A DNA stretch of 64,000 nt, taken from the NCBI GenBank assembly GCA_016929335.1, contig JAFGIY010000233.1, positions 1 to 64,000 of the forward strand, read 5' to 3'. This stretch comes from Acidobacteriota bacterium (lineage in GTDB: Bacteria; Acidobacteriota; UBA6911). Positions 42,661 through 52,047 of this stretch are shown here, in pieces (the stretch's first letter is position 1; each line of letters opens with the position of its first letter). The notes under the pieces were generated by a model, which was not told where the DNA came from, ran no database searches, and was given only the letters and a program-made list of their open reading frames with translations. The translations under genes and the position numbers were made by a program.

Positions 42661-44037
42661 ATGACGACACTAGTAAAGAACGGAACGATTATTACAGCTA
42701 CGGATAGCTATAAAGCCGACATCCTGGTAAAGAATGGAATCATTTCCGAAATCGGGAGAGAAATTTCGAAGATTGCCAGCGAGATAATCGATGCAGCAGA
42801 CAAATGGATTTTGCCCGGCGGAGTGGATCCCCATACCCATGTGGATTCCCAATGCGATGGGATGACTACGGTGGACGATTTCGAAACGGGAACAGCCGCA
42901 GCTGCAGCTGGAGGCACTACCACCGTTATCGACTATGCCGAGCAATCCCCCGGCGTGTCGCTGGCTCAAACACTGGAGGAATGGAAAGCCAAAGCCGGAC
43001 CTCGCGCTATCGTGGATTATGGATTCCATATGGCTCTCAGCGAAGTAAACGAGAGTATTCTGGGAGAAATCCCCGGAATTGTCGAAGCGGGGGTGACCAG
43101 CTTTCACGTTCATCTAGACGGTTGCGGTGAACGGCATATCAATGATGCAGAATTGATCGAATTTCTGCAGTGCACAAGCAACGCCGGAGCGCTTCCATGC
43201 CTGCATGCGGAGAACGGCGAAATCATAGACCTTTTCCTGCGCCGGCTTGTAGCGGAGGGGAAAACTCTCCCCAGGCATATTCCGGCTGCGCGACCGCCTG
43301 AAGTGGAGGCTCAGGCGGCTGCTCGTGCCATCAGCCTTGCGGAAATGGCGAAAACGCCGATCTACATGACCAGCCTCTCTTCAGCTCACGCGATTGAGAA
43401 AGTCAAGGCCGCCAGAGACCGCGGCACGCCCATTTACGCAGAGACCTGCTGTCATTACCTTGTGATGCCGTGCGAGCGGTATGAAGAGCCCGAAGGCATC
43501 AAATACTATTGCACGCCGCCGCTGCGTTCCGCCTGGCATGCGGACGTTTTATGGAAGGCCATGCGAAGCGGAGATATTCATACTGTCGCGAGTGAGCATA
43601 GAGCTTTCAACTATGCAGGGCAAAAAGATCTTGGGAAAGAAAATTTCACAATGGCTCCCCGCGGACTCCCGGGAATCCAGGAACGCCTTACGGCGCTCTG
43701 CTCCGCCGGCGTGCATGCAGGAAGAATTTCCGCAAACCGTTTTGTAGACCTGACCGCCACCACTCCAGCCAAACTTTTCGGGCTTTTCCCCCGGAAGGGA
43801 ACCCTGGCGGTGGGAAGCGATGCGGATATGATCATATTTGATCCCAAAGCCGAAATCACGCTTTCCAAATCTATGGGATTATCGCGTTCGGACTACACTC
43901 CCTATGAAGGGATGAAAGTGCATGGCGCAACATGGCTTGTTCTTCAGCGTGGAAGAGTGATAGCCCGCGAGAGCAAGGTAATGGGGCGTCCGGGAGGAGG
44001 GGAATTCCTCTCCCGCGAAAAATTCAGCCATCCATAA
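42661..44037 (+). CDS. dihydropyrimidinase/D-hydantoinase homologue with substituted metal ligands
   Basis: 458 residues, alignable to bacterial D-hydantoinases along its length, for example GGVDPHTHVDSQCDG, DDFETGTAAAAAGGTTTV, VDYGFHMALSEVNES and LFPRKGTLAVGSDADMIIFD. Metal ligands H58 and H60 (DPHTH) and H182 (LHAENGEI) are kept. The other three are changed: the carboxylated Lys of SFKxFMAY is His149 (SFHVHLDG), the His of VVHVS is Ser238 (YMTSLSS), and the Asp of GSDxC is Glu312 (ASEHRA). The substrate-site Tyr after the Lys is also lost. So hydantoinase activity is doubtful; a changed metal site or a non-enzyme role is possible. Starts at ATG 42661. Converges with gspD. Confidence 0.85.
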   Translation: MTTLVKNGTIITATDSYKADILVKNGIISEIGREISKIASEIIDAADKWILPGGVDPHTHVDSQCDGMTTVDDFETGTAAAAAGGTTTVIDYAEQSPGVSLAQTLEEWKAKAGPRAIVDYGFHMALSEVNESILGEIPGIVEAGVTSFHVHLDGCGERHINDAELIEFLQCTSNAGALPCLHAENGEIIDLFLRRLVAEGKTLPRHIPAARPPEVEAQAAARAISLAEMAKTPIYMTSLSSAHAIEKVKAARDRGTPIYAETCCHYLVMPCERYEEPEGIKYYCTPPLRSAWHADVLWKAMRSGDIHTVASEHRAFNYAGQKDLGKENFTMAPRGLPGIQERLTALCSAGVHAGRISANRFVDLTATTPAKLFGLFPRKGTLAVGSDADMIIFDPKAEITLSKSMGLSRSDYTPYEGMKVHGATWLVLQRGRVIARESKVMGRPGGGEFLSREKFSHP

Positions 44038-44044
44038 TAAAAGC

Positions 44045-44085
44045 GGCCACGAATTTCATGAACGGTATTCGTGAAATTCGTGGCC
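44045..44085. terminator. 14-bp inverted repeat between convergent genes
   Basis: GGCCACGAATTTCA (44045-44058) and TGAAATTCGTGGCC (44072-44085) form a perfect hairpin with a 13-base loop. It lies between the convergent hydantoinase homologue (stop 44037) and gspD (stop 44092), so it could end both transcripts; there is no T-tract. One arm recurs at 54258-54275 and marks a small repeat family. Confidence 0.6.
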
Positions 44086-44091
44086 ATGGAT

Positions 44092-46617
44092 TTACTTTTC
44101 AGGCTGGGAAGACGGTTGCTCTTCCAGCCGTTTCCGCTCTTCTTTCTCTCTATCTTTCCGGGCGTCCTGCAGGTCTTCCAGTTTATCCTTTTCTTTTTGA
44201 TCCATAAATTTGCGGACATTCCTCAAGGAATCCTTAAGATCCTGGGTGACTTCCTGCAGCTTCTCGTGCGTCTTCATTACGTGAGGCGTTATCAGGATGA
44301 TTAATTCGCTTCTTGTGGTGTTCTTGGATGTTCTGCCAAACAGGCTTCCCAGAATCGGGATCTCCGAGAGGAAAGGGATTCCGATGCGGCCGCGATCGTC
44401 CGAATCGTGAATAAGTCCGGCAATTGCCACTGTTTCGCCATCCTTGACATAGAAAGATGTGGAAACGAGAGACTTTTTAAAACTGGGTGCATCTCCACCT
44501 TCGCCGAGGGGCACCGTGCCTCCCGGACTACTGACCTCCTGGGTGATATCCAGTGTCACGGAGCCCGACGCGGAAATTCTGGGCAAAACCAGCAGAGTGA
44601 CGCCTGTTTCCCGATACCCGACATTCGTCGTACTGCCGCCGGCCGATGAGGTATAGCTGCCGCTTGGATACGGATATTCCGAACCGACGTTGATGCTTGC
44701 CTGCATTCCATCCAGAGCGAGAACAGAAGGAGCCTCAAGGATTTTCACTTTGGTTTTGGATCTTAGGGCGTCCAGTTGGAGGAGTATCTGGCGGGAATCA
44801 CCGATAAAGGCAAACGTATTGGCCGACAGCTGGCCGCTCTGGAGAGAGCCGGTAGTAAGCGTCTCTCCCTTGCTGGTATCCCCTCTTCTCTGCAGGAAGG
44901 CGTTCACTCCGTAGCTTAGATCGTTGGTGAGATCCACGCTGAAAATGCGTGCATCAATGAGTACCTGCCTGGGGAGAACGTCCATTTTCCTGATGGTATC
45001 CAGGATATATGCGTAGTCGACGGCCGTTGCCTGGATAATCAGGGAGTTATTGATATCATCGACGACCAGCCGAACCGTATCCTGCAGACCGGTAAATTCT
45101 CCTCCCTGCAATATCTGGGAAGTGATAGTTCGACTAACATTGAGCTGCGGGCCCAGCCTCTGTCCCGTGCCGAACGCACCTCCCATCAATCCGCCCTGGA
45201 AACCTCCGTAGGAACCATAGCCTTGATTGGAGCCTTGATTATAGGCGCCTGAGACCGAGCCCGATTGAAAATCCCTTGAAGAGGTTCCGGATCTTCCGGA
45301 GGCGCCGGTCTGCGTACTGCGTCCACCGCTGAAAGCCGCTCCATCGCCGCCGGTCGTTCCCGTTCCGCCCGTTACTGAACTCGAAGATCCGTCACCGCCA
45401 TATAGAGCAGAAAGCATCATGGCGATGCTGGAGGCGGTGGAGTTTTCCACAACGTAGACGTAAGTCTGAATATTTCTTCCCGATTCCGCATCGAGGATGG
45501 AAATCCACTTCTTCAATTCCTCAAGACCTCTTTTTGAACTGGCGATCACAAAAAGGGCATTGAGACGATCGATGGGGACAAACGAAATTCCTGTTGCAGA
45601 ATCCTTGGTGCCGGCTCCGAAGATTTTTTTCAGATCCTCGGCGACATCGGTCGCGGCGTTGTATTTGATTTTGATCAGATCCACAAGGTCCGGATCCAGA
45701 TAATTGTTATCCAGCATGTGGATGATATCCAGGACTCTGGCAGCGCTGTCGGTGTAATCCGTAATGATCAGCATATTCAGCCGCTCGTAAGGCATGATAA
45801 CCCCGCCGTCCGTCATGAAGAGCTTAACGGGATCAATCAGATCCTTGACGGGAACAAACTCCGCGCGAATCACGTGCGTGGCCAGCCGGGAACTTTCTGA
45901 AGGCATTCGCTGCGCGCCTTGGGATGGTACGGGGGTTTTTGAGGCTGCAGGCTTCGATGGTCCGGCCGGAGCGGCCGGTCCCGATGCTTTAGGCTTCGCG
46001 CCTTCCGGCTCAGCTTTTTCTTCCGGCGTTGGTACCGGCACCTCGATTATGTCGACGCCCTTCTTCAAGGCGGACGAAATCGGCACGATCTGATAGACAT
46101 TGTCCTGCCTGACGAGCGCCGCGTTGTTGTTCTTAAGGATCAGATTGAAAAGAGGGAGTATTTCCTCCTTGGACATTGGGCCCGTGTTAATGATGTTTAC
46201 GCTCCCCTTAACCTCCGAATCAACGATGAGGGGTGAAATTCCGAGCGTGGTTGAGATCTGGTTGATAAAGTCATAGAGGTCTGCGTTCTCATAGCTCAAC
46301 TGGACTTTCCCGCTGTCTCGCGGAACGGAAGCGGCAGCGGGAGGAATGGCCGGAGCAGGCGGAGTCGGCACAGCGGCCGGAGCGGGAACCGGCGGTTGCG
46401 CCTGTTGCGACACGGCTTCGGAAGAAGCAGCCGGCGCCTGCTGGGCTTCCTGCGTCCGCTTCGACAAACGGTCCATCATCCGCTTTCTTTCCGATTCGGA
46501 CGTGGGAGCCCTTTCGGGCGCTTGAGTCGACCACGCCGCGGAGGATAAACTGCCTATGAGCAAAGCGGCCCCGATTACAAATATTGCGCTCCAGGATTGT
46601 TTGATACCGGTTATCAT
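44092..46617 (-). CDS. gspD: type II secretion secretin GspD
   Basis: Outer-membrane channel of T2SS, 841 residues, last gene of the gsp operon. A signal helix (AIFVIGAALLIGSLSSAAWS) is followed by a Pro/Ala-rich stretch and N0-N3 domains (VQLSYENADLYDFINQIS, IIEVPVPTPEEK, LSTHVIRAEFVPVKDL-type repeats). A Gly/Ser-rich insert (GGTGTTGGDGAAFSGGRS and on, near residues 410-480) precedes the secretin core (QVLIDARIFSVDLTNDL, VGSEYPYPSGSYTS, KDGETVAIAGLIHDS). The charged tail (KEKDKLEDLQDARKDREKEE) may bind a pilotin or partner. ATG 46617 has GGGAAG upstream. No pilotin gene is nearby. Confidence 0.95.
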   Translation of the reverse strand: MITGIKQSWSAIFVIGAALLIGSLSSAAWSTQAPERAPTSESERKRMMDRLSKRTQEAQQAPAASSEAVSQQAQPPVPAPAAVPTPPAPAIPPAAASVPRDSGKVQLSYENADLYDFINQISTTLGISPLIVDSEVKGSVNIINTGPMSKEEILPLFNLILKNNNAALVRQDNVYQIVPISSALKKGVDIIEVPVPTPEEKAEPEGAKPKASGPAAPAGPSKPAASKTPVPSQGAQRMPSESSRLATHVIRAEFVPVKDLIDPVKLFMTDGGVIMPYERLNMLIITDYTDSAARVLDIIHMLDNNYLDPDLVDLIKIKYNAATDVAEDLKKIFGAGTKDSATGISFVPIDRLNALFVIASSKRGLEELKKWISILDAESGRNIQTYVYVVENSTASSIAMMLSALYGGDGSSSSVTGGTGTTGGDGAAFSGGRSTQTGASGRSGTSSRDFQSGSVSGAYNQGSNQGYGSYGGFQGGLMGGAFGTGQRLGPQLNVSRTITSQILQGGEFTGLQDTVRLVVDDINNSLIIQATAVDYAYILDTIRKMDVLPRQVLIDARIFSVDLTNDLSYGVNAFLQRRGDTSKGETLTTGSLQSGQLSANTFAFIGDSRQILLQLDALRSKTKVKILEAPSVLALDGMQASINVGSEYPYPSGSYTSSAGGSTTNVGYRETGVTLLVLPRISASGSVTLDITQEVSSPGGTVPLGEGGDAPSFKKSLVSTSFYVKDGETVAIAGLIHDSDDRGRIGIPFLSEIPILGSLFGRTSKNTTRSELIILITPHVMKTHEKLQEVTQDLKDSLRNVRKFMDQKEKDKLEDLQDARKDREKEERKRLEEQPSSQPEK

Positions 46618-46759
46618 GTGACTTCCCTTCTTAAGAGCCCCTACGAACATCCATTATTAAAGCTGCAAAACGCTGATTTGTGTTTGTTCTTTGCCATTAC
46701 GGCAAGAACGGCTATTCATCATGGCTGCATAAGCAACAGGCCATATATCATACAAGCAC

Positions 46760-47602
46760 TTAGTCTCGATCCGGCCGGACAATGGTTCCGAACGGCGTTC
46801 GGATCACACGTCTTCCCTGAGCATCCCTTTGTTGCGCAGCAGGCGCTTGCTGCCGCGCCTGTCTTGTCGTCGCCTGCGGCGTGGTAACTGTGGTTGTGCG
46901 CTGCTGTGCCGGAGCCGGCGCGATTCCGACAGGCGGGGACGGCTGAGGCGATGAAGCTGCCGGGGCCGCGGCTGCCCGCACGGATGCTCCGGATGCGACG
47001 GTTACAGGCGTGCCTCCGCTCGATCCGCCTCCGAAAGAAACGACTCGCGTGGACAGGATAGGCGTTTTCCCTCCCTGCGACCGTTTCGAACCTTCATGCA
47101 ACGGAATAATTTCTCTGCGCGTGCCGCTCTCAAGAACAATATTGGCTGTAGTGATTTCGGTGATGGTATATCCGTGAAAAACATCCCCGATCCGTTTAAT
47201 CTCGGCTCGGCGAGTCTTACCCTGCTGGGGATTTGTCGGATCGATAATCGAGGCTCTTTTCTCGTTGTCCAAAATCGTTACCCCTACGAGGATCGGCTTT
47301 TGCGCAAGCGGAGGCGGTTCGGGCGGAGCCATGACCTCCAGTTTTTCTTCTTTGGTCCGGGATTCCGAAAAAACGTTATTCTCCGGAACCATGGAAAATT
47401 CAGCCGGATTATACTTTTGCGGCTGCACAGGCTTGGCTGGAGGACTTTCCGGAACGATCCTCTGTTTTGCATCCTTTACCGGCTGCAGCTTCGCAAGATC
47501 ATTTTCCGAATAAAACCGGAGCATTGAAGCGCGAAGCTGCCACCCAAGCAGGCAGGTAATCACCAGCAGCAGCGTCGTAATGGCTATCCATTTTTTTGTC
47601 AT
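46760..47602 (-). CDS. gspC: type II secretion protein GspC
   Basis: Inner-membrane connector of 280 residues. It has an N-terminal TM helix (WIAITTLLLVITCLLGW), a periplasmic homology region (LAQKPILVGVTILDNEKR, YTITEITTANIVLESGTRRE) and a long Ala/Pro/Gln-rich C-terminal tail (AAAAPAASSPQPSPPVG). No PDZ domain is visible, which places it with shorter GspC forms. ATG 47602 is used; another ATG is 36 bp upstream. Located between gspM and gspD, it should link the inner-membrane platform to the secretin. Confidence 0.8.
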   Translation of the reverse strand: MTKKWIAITTLLLVITCLLGWQLRASMLRFYSENDLAKLQPVKDAKQRIVPESPPAKPVQPQKYNPAEFSMVPENNVFSESRTKEEKLEVMAPPEPPPLAQKPILVGVTILDNEKRASIIDPTNPQQGKTRRAEIKRIGDVFHGYTITEITTANIVLESGTRREIIPLHEGSKRSQGGKTPILSTRVVSFGGGSSGGTPVTVASGASVRAAAAPAASSPQPSPPVGIAPAPAQQRTTTVTTPQATTRQARQQAPAAQQRDAQGRRVIRTPFGTIVRPDRD

Positions 47603-47706
47603 ATTGACCTTCTCTATCGGATGAGGATGAGCCCGCATCCTCTCAGTTTTTTCCTGCCCGGCAGATCTCTTAAGGAACAGAAAAACTGCCGCAGGATATG
47701 CAATTC

Positions 47707-48294
47707 CTAAATGCCGGTTGCAGGTTCCGCCTGAGGCGGTTCCACCCGTGAACTGATATAGCCGGCAATTGTGAGGCTGGGCCGGATCTCATATCTTCTC
47801 TGGATCCTGAATCCGTTAATCATGCATTCTTCAATCTTCAGATATTTTTCATGATTCTGAATGGCTGCCATAAACTGCACCAATTGATCCAGATTGCAGT
47901 TGGTGTCGATCCGGACGGAAATTCTGGTCAGCAGATCCTGAACCTTCCTCTCCGGAAGAATATTTTTGGATGTGATTTCCACTCCGCTCTGGTCGGCAAA
48001 ATCTTTCAGTATCTTCTGCAGTTCAGCCCCAGCCACGTTTGGATTATCCCCCGGCAAAAGCAGGGCCATTTCTTTTTCGAGACGCGCTCCATATTGCTCG
48101 ATGCGTTTTTTGAAATACTCCTCCCGGATCAGAGTCTCGCGTTGCTTAAGGAGCATCTTCTTTTTCAGCGACACATCCTGGGCGAGACTTTCCCGGTTCG
48201 GCAGCAGCAGGTTGGCCGCATAATAAATCATTACGGCCGCCGCAACACATATCCCGATGATGATAATCCTCTTTTCTCTGGAATTGATCTTCAC
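47707..48294 (-). CDS. gspM: type II secretion protein GspM
   Basis: A 195-residue bitopic protein with a TM helix (RIIIIGICVAAAVMIYYAANL), a coiled-coil stretch rich in Lys/Glu, and a ferredoxin-like C-terminal domain (NPNVAGAELQKILKDFADQS to GFRIQRRYEIRPSLTIAGYI). These features agree with GspM/PilO-like assembly-platform proteins. It starts 3 bp after gspL ends. It is expected to partner GspL at the inner membrane. Confidence 0.82.
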   Translation of the reverse strand: MKINSREKRIIIIGICVAAAVMIYYAANLLLPNRESLAQDVSLKKKMLLKQRETLIREEYFKKRIEQYGARLEKEMALLLPGDNPNVAGAELQKILKDFADQSGVEITSKNILPERKVQDLLTRISVRIDTNCNLDQLVQFMAAIQNHEKYLKIEECMINGFRIQRRYEIRPSLTIAGYISSRVEPPQAEPATGI

Positions 48295-48297
48295 GGA

Positions 48298-49695
48298 TTA
48301 TTTCTCCAATTTCATCTCAAAACTGAATCGGTCTTTGCCGCTTGCGGCATCCTTGAAAATGGATCCCTTTTGCACGACATCCTTCAGAAACGGCGATTTT
48401 TCCAGCTTGGAAACCAGGTCGTAAGCGGACCCACTCTGACCCCCGATCTGGATGGTCCCTCCGCGGTTGGAATAGGTAGTTAGATATGTGTCGGGAGGAA
48501 GTATCGTCGTCAGCTCCCGGAGGATTTCAAGGTTCATATCCCGGCTGCGCAAAAGCGCTTCAACCGACTGGCTTCTTTTTTCCATCGTCTCCGATTGCTT
48601 CCGGAGGGTTTGAACCTTCTGTACCGGGACTGTCAGAGACTGAATTTGCCGGTCGAGCTCATGGATCAGCTTTCGATTCTGCACTATTTTATGAACGCCA
48701 AGAGCAATCAGAAACGCCACAATGGCCAGACTCAGAATAGCGGCAGGCACATAGGCCCAGCGTGTCTGCCGGATTCTCAGAGCGGCGGGCAGAAGGTTTA
48801 TCCGGATTGCCGGATGCCGGACCATGCCGGAATAGGCCAGCCCCAGCGATGCCGCAGCTTCCTGTACATGTGACCGGTTCTGCTCGGAAATTTCCCCGGG
48901 GATGACATTCTTCAGCAATTCGCAATCCTGGATTTCGGCTTTGATTTCCGGATAGGCGGATTGCGAGGCTTCGCCTGCGAGGACTATCTGCTCCAGCGTG
49001 CCTTCCGGAGCAAGGCGCATTTTGGATAAGGCTTCATCGACTTCACGCAGGATCAGATCTTTCCAGCTCTGATCGCTTTCCCTGGGAACTTCCCGGGAAT
49101 ACGCGATGCCGCCATGATGCAGTGCGAGCAGCTCCAGCGACGAAGGGCCCAGATCGGCGAGAATATGGGTGCTGTCCTTTTCCGGCTTCCGGTCCTGCAA
49201 AAACAGGTTGGCAAGTCCCATGGAACTTCCCAGTACCGCCACAGGTCGTATTCCGATTCCACGCAGAATCTGCAGATAGCCGTCCAGTGTCGACTGCCTT
49301 ACCATGACCAGCTGGACGGAAAGTTTTTTTGCGGAAGCCGAACCGTTGAGAAGCGTGTAGTCAAAATAAAACTTATCCTCTTCCGTAGGCTCGAAGGATT
49401 GAACTTGATAGTAAACAACCTGCCTGAGATTGTCGGCTACTCCGGAAGGAAGGTCCAGGTGCCGCAAAACAATATCTTTCCTCGGTATTCCCAAAATGAC
49501 GTTGTCTCTGCCAAGCCCGGCCTCCCGGAAGAACTGATTGACTTCCATCCGCAGATCTTCCAGAACGCGGTTACGGTAGTTCGCGATGCGCCTGAAATGC
49601 GTAAAAGTGCCTTTGGAAAAATAGCCCTGAAGCGAGGAAATCAACATATCTTCTCCCCGCAACTCGATTCCAACACTAGTCTTCAAATAAATCAT
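48298..49695 (-). CDS. gspL: type II secretion protein GspL (PilM-PilN type fusion)
   Basis: A 465-residue protein. The N-terminal cytoplasmic actin-like domain (about 1-300) shows VGIELRGEDMLISSLQGYFS and ADLGPSSLELLALHHGG; it binds GspE in the family. A TM helix (YVPAAILSLAIVAFLIALGV, around residue 330) and a periplasmic PilN-like domain (ETMEKRSQSVEALLRSRDMN to PFLKDVVQKG) follow. This single-gene arrangement resembles PilM and PilN joined. Its start overlaps the gspK stop by 4 bp. Confidence 0.85.
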   Translation of the reverse strand: MIYLKTSVGIELRGEDMLISSLQGYFSKGTFTHFRRIANYRNRVLEDLRMEVNQFFREAGLGRDNVILGIPRKDIVLRHLDLPSGVADNLRQVVYYQVQSFEPTEEDKFYFDYTLLNGSASAKKLSVQLVMVRQSTLDGYLQILRGIGIRPVAVLGSSMGLANLFLQDRKPEKDSTHILADLGPSSLELLALHHGGIAYSREVPRESDQSWKDLILREVDEALSKMRLAPEGTLEQIVLAGEASQSAYPEIKAEIQDCELLKNVIPGEISEQNRSHVQEAAASLGLAYSGMVRHPAIRINLLPAALRIRQTRWAYVPAAILSLAIVAFLIALGVHKIVQNRKLIHELDRQIQSLTVPVQKVQTLRKQSETMEKRSQSVEALLRSRDMNLEILRELTTILPPDTYLTTYSNRGGTIQIGGQSGSAYDLVSKLEKSPFLKDVVQKGSIFKDAASGKDRFSFEMKLEK

Positions 49696-50807
49696 GGCTT
49701 AAGGCCTTCATAGTCGGGAACATTTTCATTCCAATACAGCGTTTGATAGGGCGCATTCTCGCCGGTTTGATCCAGGTTAATGACTGCGCGAATGACCCGC
49801 TTAGCTTTTGATCGAGAGGCGTGAGCCGAAGCCAGGAGCGTGTATATGCCCGTTTGTTGTGTGGTGAGGTAAGACAGGGCCACGGCTCCGGGACTCCCCG
49901 GCAATTCGCGCGAGATATCTGCTGTCGTATTAAAAGGATTGGCGCGGCGCCGCTCGTAAATCATCTGGGCCGCTTCGGGCGAGATTCCCTGGACCGACAT
50001 GAGCACGGGAAGCGGTGCAAAGTTTACATTAATCTGATTTTTTTCCGAATAGGTGGTAAGGCATCGGGATAATCCATATCTGTAAACAATTGAACCATCG
50101 GAAGTCCGCTCCGGATACCCGTAAAAGTATTCCGGTGTGACTCCCCGTACAAGCAGAAGCTCTTCAACAGTATCGAAAATGGCGTTTTTGGCTTTGTAGG
50201 GCGGATTGAGGGTCGCATAGTAGTCGTCCTCCGCTCCATTCAAGCGATACGACTTATCGGGATCCTTCCAGTCGAGGATCGAATCGACGATGATGTCGCC
50301 GTCTTCCTTGCCGATTCCAATCGCTTCGACAAGCCTGCGCAGCTGTTGCTCGGAAACGACATTCAAACTGATTTTTCCCGATTCGTCCTGGATATTCACC
50401 TGATAAGTTCCGCCATTTAATGTGCCTGTGACAACTCCAAGATCGATGGGGTCCGGCGCCGACTGACCCGCTGCCCGCCTTATCCGCGGCATCATCCGCT
50501 TCTGAATCATTTGGTAAATGGTAGTCTCGATCCCGGCCCGCGCCACGAAATAGGAGTCTTCCAGCGATTGCGCATTCCGGGCGGCTGCCACCTCCACGAA
50601 GCTCTCTCTGGAAAAACTCAGTGCGATAAAGGACAGCGCGGTCAGGATCCAGAGAAGAGCAATCAGGATCACGCCCCTCTCAGTCGGCAGTCGGCAGTCA
50701 GCAGTCGTTAGTACAGGATCGATAATCGCATACTCTGAACTCAACAACGGCGTTCCGTTTATCGCGGAATCACTGCCGACTGCCGACTGCCGACTACCGA
50801 CTATCAT
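49692..50807 (-). CDS. gspK: type II secretion minor pseudopilin GspK with repeat-derived leader
   Basis: Tip pseudopilin of 371 residues. The prepilin site is ERG|VILIALLWILTALSF near residue 43-45; a Glu at +5 is missing, as is usual for GspK. The body (NGGTYQVNIQDESGKISLNV, DSILDWKDPDKSYRLNG and LPVLMSVQGISPEAAQMIYE) matches GspK. The 45-residue leader is unusually long. Its DNA is a heptad repeat: from the ATG, codons read GSRQSAVGSD, and near its end TADCRLPTERG, the two arms of an inverted array at 50681-50804. The reading frame is kept through the whole element. The start overlaps the gspJ stop (ATGA). Confidence 0.92.
   Translation of the reverse strand: MIVGSRQSAVGSDSAINGTPLLSSEYAIIDPVLTTADCRLPTERGVILIALLWILTALSFIALSFSRESFVEVAAARNAQSLEDSYFVARAGIETTIYQMIQKRMMPRIRRAAGQSAPDPIDLGVVTGTLNGGTYQVNIQDESGKISLNVVSEQQLRRLVEAIGIGKEDGDIIVDSILDWKDPDKSYRLNGAEDDYYATLNPPYKAKNAIFDTVEELLLVRGVTPEYFYGYPERTSDGSIVYRYGLSRCLTTYSEKNQINVNFAPLPVLMSVQGISPEAAQMIYERRRANPFNTTADISRELPGSPGAVALSYLTTQQTGIYTLLASAHASRSKAKRVIRAVINLDQTGENAPYQTLYWNENVPDYEGLKP
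50681..50804. repeat. CAGTCGG heptad array inside the gspK leader
   Basis: Left arm 50681-50713 (CAGTCGGCAGTCGGCAGTCA and on) and right arm 50771-50804 (CACTGCCGACTGCCGACTGC and on) in inverted orientation, separated by 57 bases. The design matches the array at 14703-14844. Here it lies within a coding region, the first 40 or so codons of gspK, with its length keeping the frame. The right arm ends three bases before the gspK start codon is complete. Confidence 0.9.
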
Positions 50808-51526
50808 CTCACCACCGCCCTTCTGGCGCCGAACGGATTGATCAGGCTTGTCTGCCGATCGAAAACCTCCGAATGGATGGGCACAACCATATGGCGATTC
50901 AGATCATTCCCTCTGGGATCGCGGGACACCATTGTTACAGAAATGGCCTCCGGCAGCCGCCTGAGCTTTACTCCGTCCCATTCGCGTACCCATGGAGTAT
51001 CCCTGTTTTCCGGATCGAAATATTCGAACACGCAACTGATGAGGTTGCTGAACACAGGCGTTGCTTTGGATTGATCTGCAGACGCTTCCTGATCGCCGGG
51101 ATGTCCCAGATAGCGGGCTTCCTTTTCCACAAGTGAATAGGCTCCGTTCGAGTCCTGCACAATCTCATAAATGACCAACGTGAGGCCCGGACTATCCTGA
51201 AAATGCAGCGAGTTCAGGCTGATGAATCGCATACTGGTTTCGGTGCCGCTGAAAATCAGGCGCGACGCAAGACCCTGCTGGGGGTCCGCGGGTGCTATCA
51301 GACCGTAGGTGGAAGCCATTTGTTTTCGAACCAGATCCAAAATACTCCTGTGACGCTGATTCGTATCGATGAAATCGGTCCCTCTCGACCAGGAACGTAT
51401 GCTGATTCTGAAAACCGCCCACAAGCTGAGAGCCATCATCGCTACCAGCGTTACGGCAATCAGCATTTCCAAAAGGGTGAATCCCCTATCCGATTGCCTG
51501 GAAGGCTTTTTCATGGCGGTCATCAT
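50804..51526 (-). CDS. gspJ: type II secretion minor pseudopilin GspJ
   Basis: A 240-residue pseudopilin. The prepilin site is DRG|FTLLEMLIAVTLVAMMAL, with Glu at +5. The C-terminal domain includes MRFISLNSLHFQDSPGLTLV, LISCVFEYFDPENRDTPW and MVVPIHSEVFD. It is fifth in the pseudopilin block G-H-I-J-K. The ATG overlaps the gspI stop by 4 bp. Confidence 0.88.
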   Translation of the reverse strand: MMTAMKKPSRQSDRGFTLLEMLIAVTLVAMMALSLWAVFRISIRSWSRGTDFIDTNQRHRSILDLVRKQMASTYGLIAPADPQQGLASRLIFSGTETSMRFISLNSLHFQDSPGLTLVIYEIVQDSNGAYSLVEKEARYLGHPGDQEASADQSKATPVFSNLISCVFEYFDPENRDTPWVREWDGVKLRRLPEAISVTMVSRDPRGNDLNRHMVVPIHSEVFDRQTSLINPFGARRAVVR

Positions 51527-52047
51527 TCCGGCAATCCCCCGATCGGTCGTTGAGCGCGTCGAGGGACCAGCTTAAGCGTCTGCAGTCGATAATCGGCTGC
51601 CCTCGAATCGGCGTTGAACATCTCAACGGTATAACTGAGCAGCTTGACGGGCATGTCCCGGGGCAGATCCTGCGGTTGCACTTCCGGCGAGACGGGCGGT
51701 TCGTACTCTTCGATTTGCACGGACCAGCGCGTGCCGTCGGCAAAGTTCCCCGTAAATGCCGTGGGCTCGGAAATGGATCCGTCGAGCAGCGCCAGTTCCA
51801 TGACCGCTTCGGCATGCTCGACCGTCCGAGTCCGCAGCTGCACTTTTCGTATGTTACCCAGAGATCCCGAAATCAGGGACAACGTGATTGCGGCACCGAC
51901 CGCCAGGACGGTCAGCGCTACCAGGACTTCGAGGAGCGTGAATCCATGCGCGGGGCGGAATCCGCGTCCATGAAGTGCCGGCCGCCCTGCTGTATCATCA
52001 GCAGGGGTGGGCCGGATGTACCTGGTTGAATGGCGTAACGCAATCAT
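51523..52047 (-). CDS. gspI: type II secretion minor pseudopilin GspI
   Basis: A 174-residue pseudopilin. The prepilin site is AHG|FTLLEVLVALTVLAVGAAI; Glu at +5 is present. The leader (about 35 residues) is longer than the usual 6 to 10, with no closer in-frame ATG. The body (IRKVQLRTRTVEHAEAVMEL, GTRWSVQIEEYEPPVSPEVQ) fits GspI. It overlaps gspH and gspJ by ATGA junctions. Confidence 0.85.
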   Translation of the reverse strand: MIALRHSTRYIRPTPADDTAGRPALHGRGFRPAHGFTLLEVLVALTVLAVGAAITLSLISGSLGNIRKVQLRTRTVEHAEAVMELALLDGSISEPTAFTGNFADGTRWSVQIEEYEPPVSPEVQPQDLPRDMPVKLLSYTVEMFNADSRAADYRLQTLKLVPRRAQRPIGGLPE

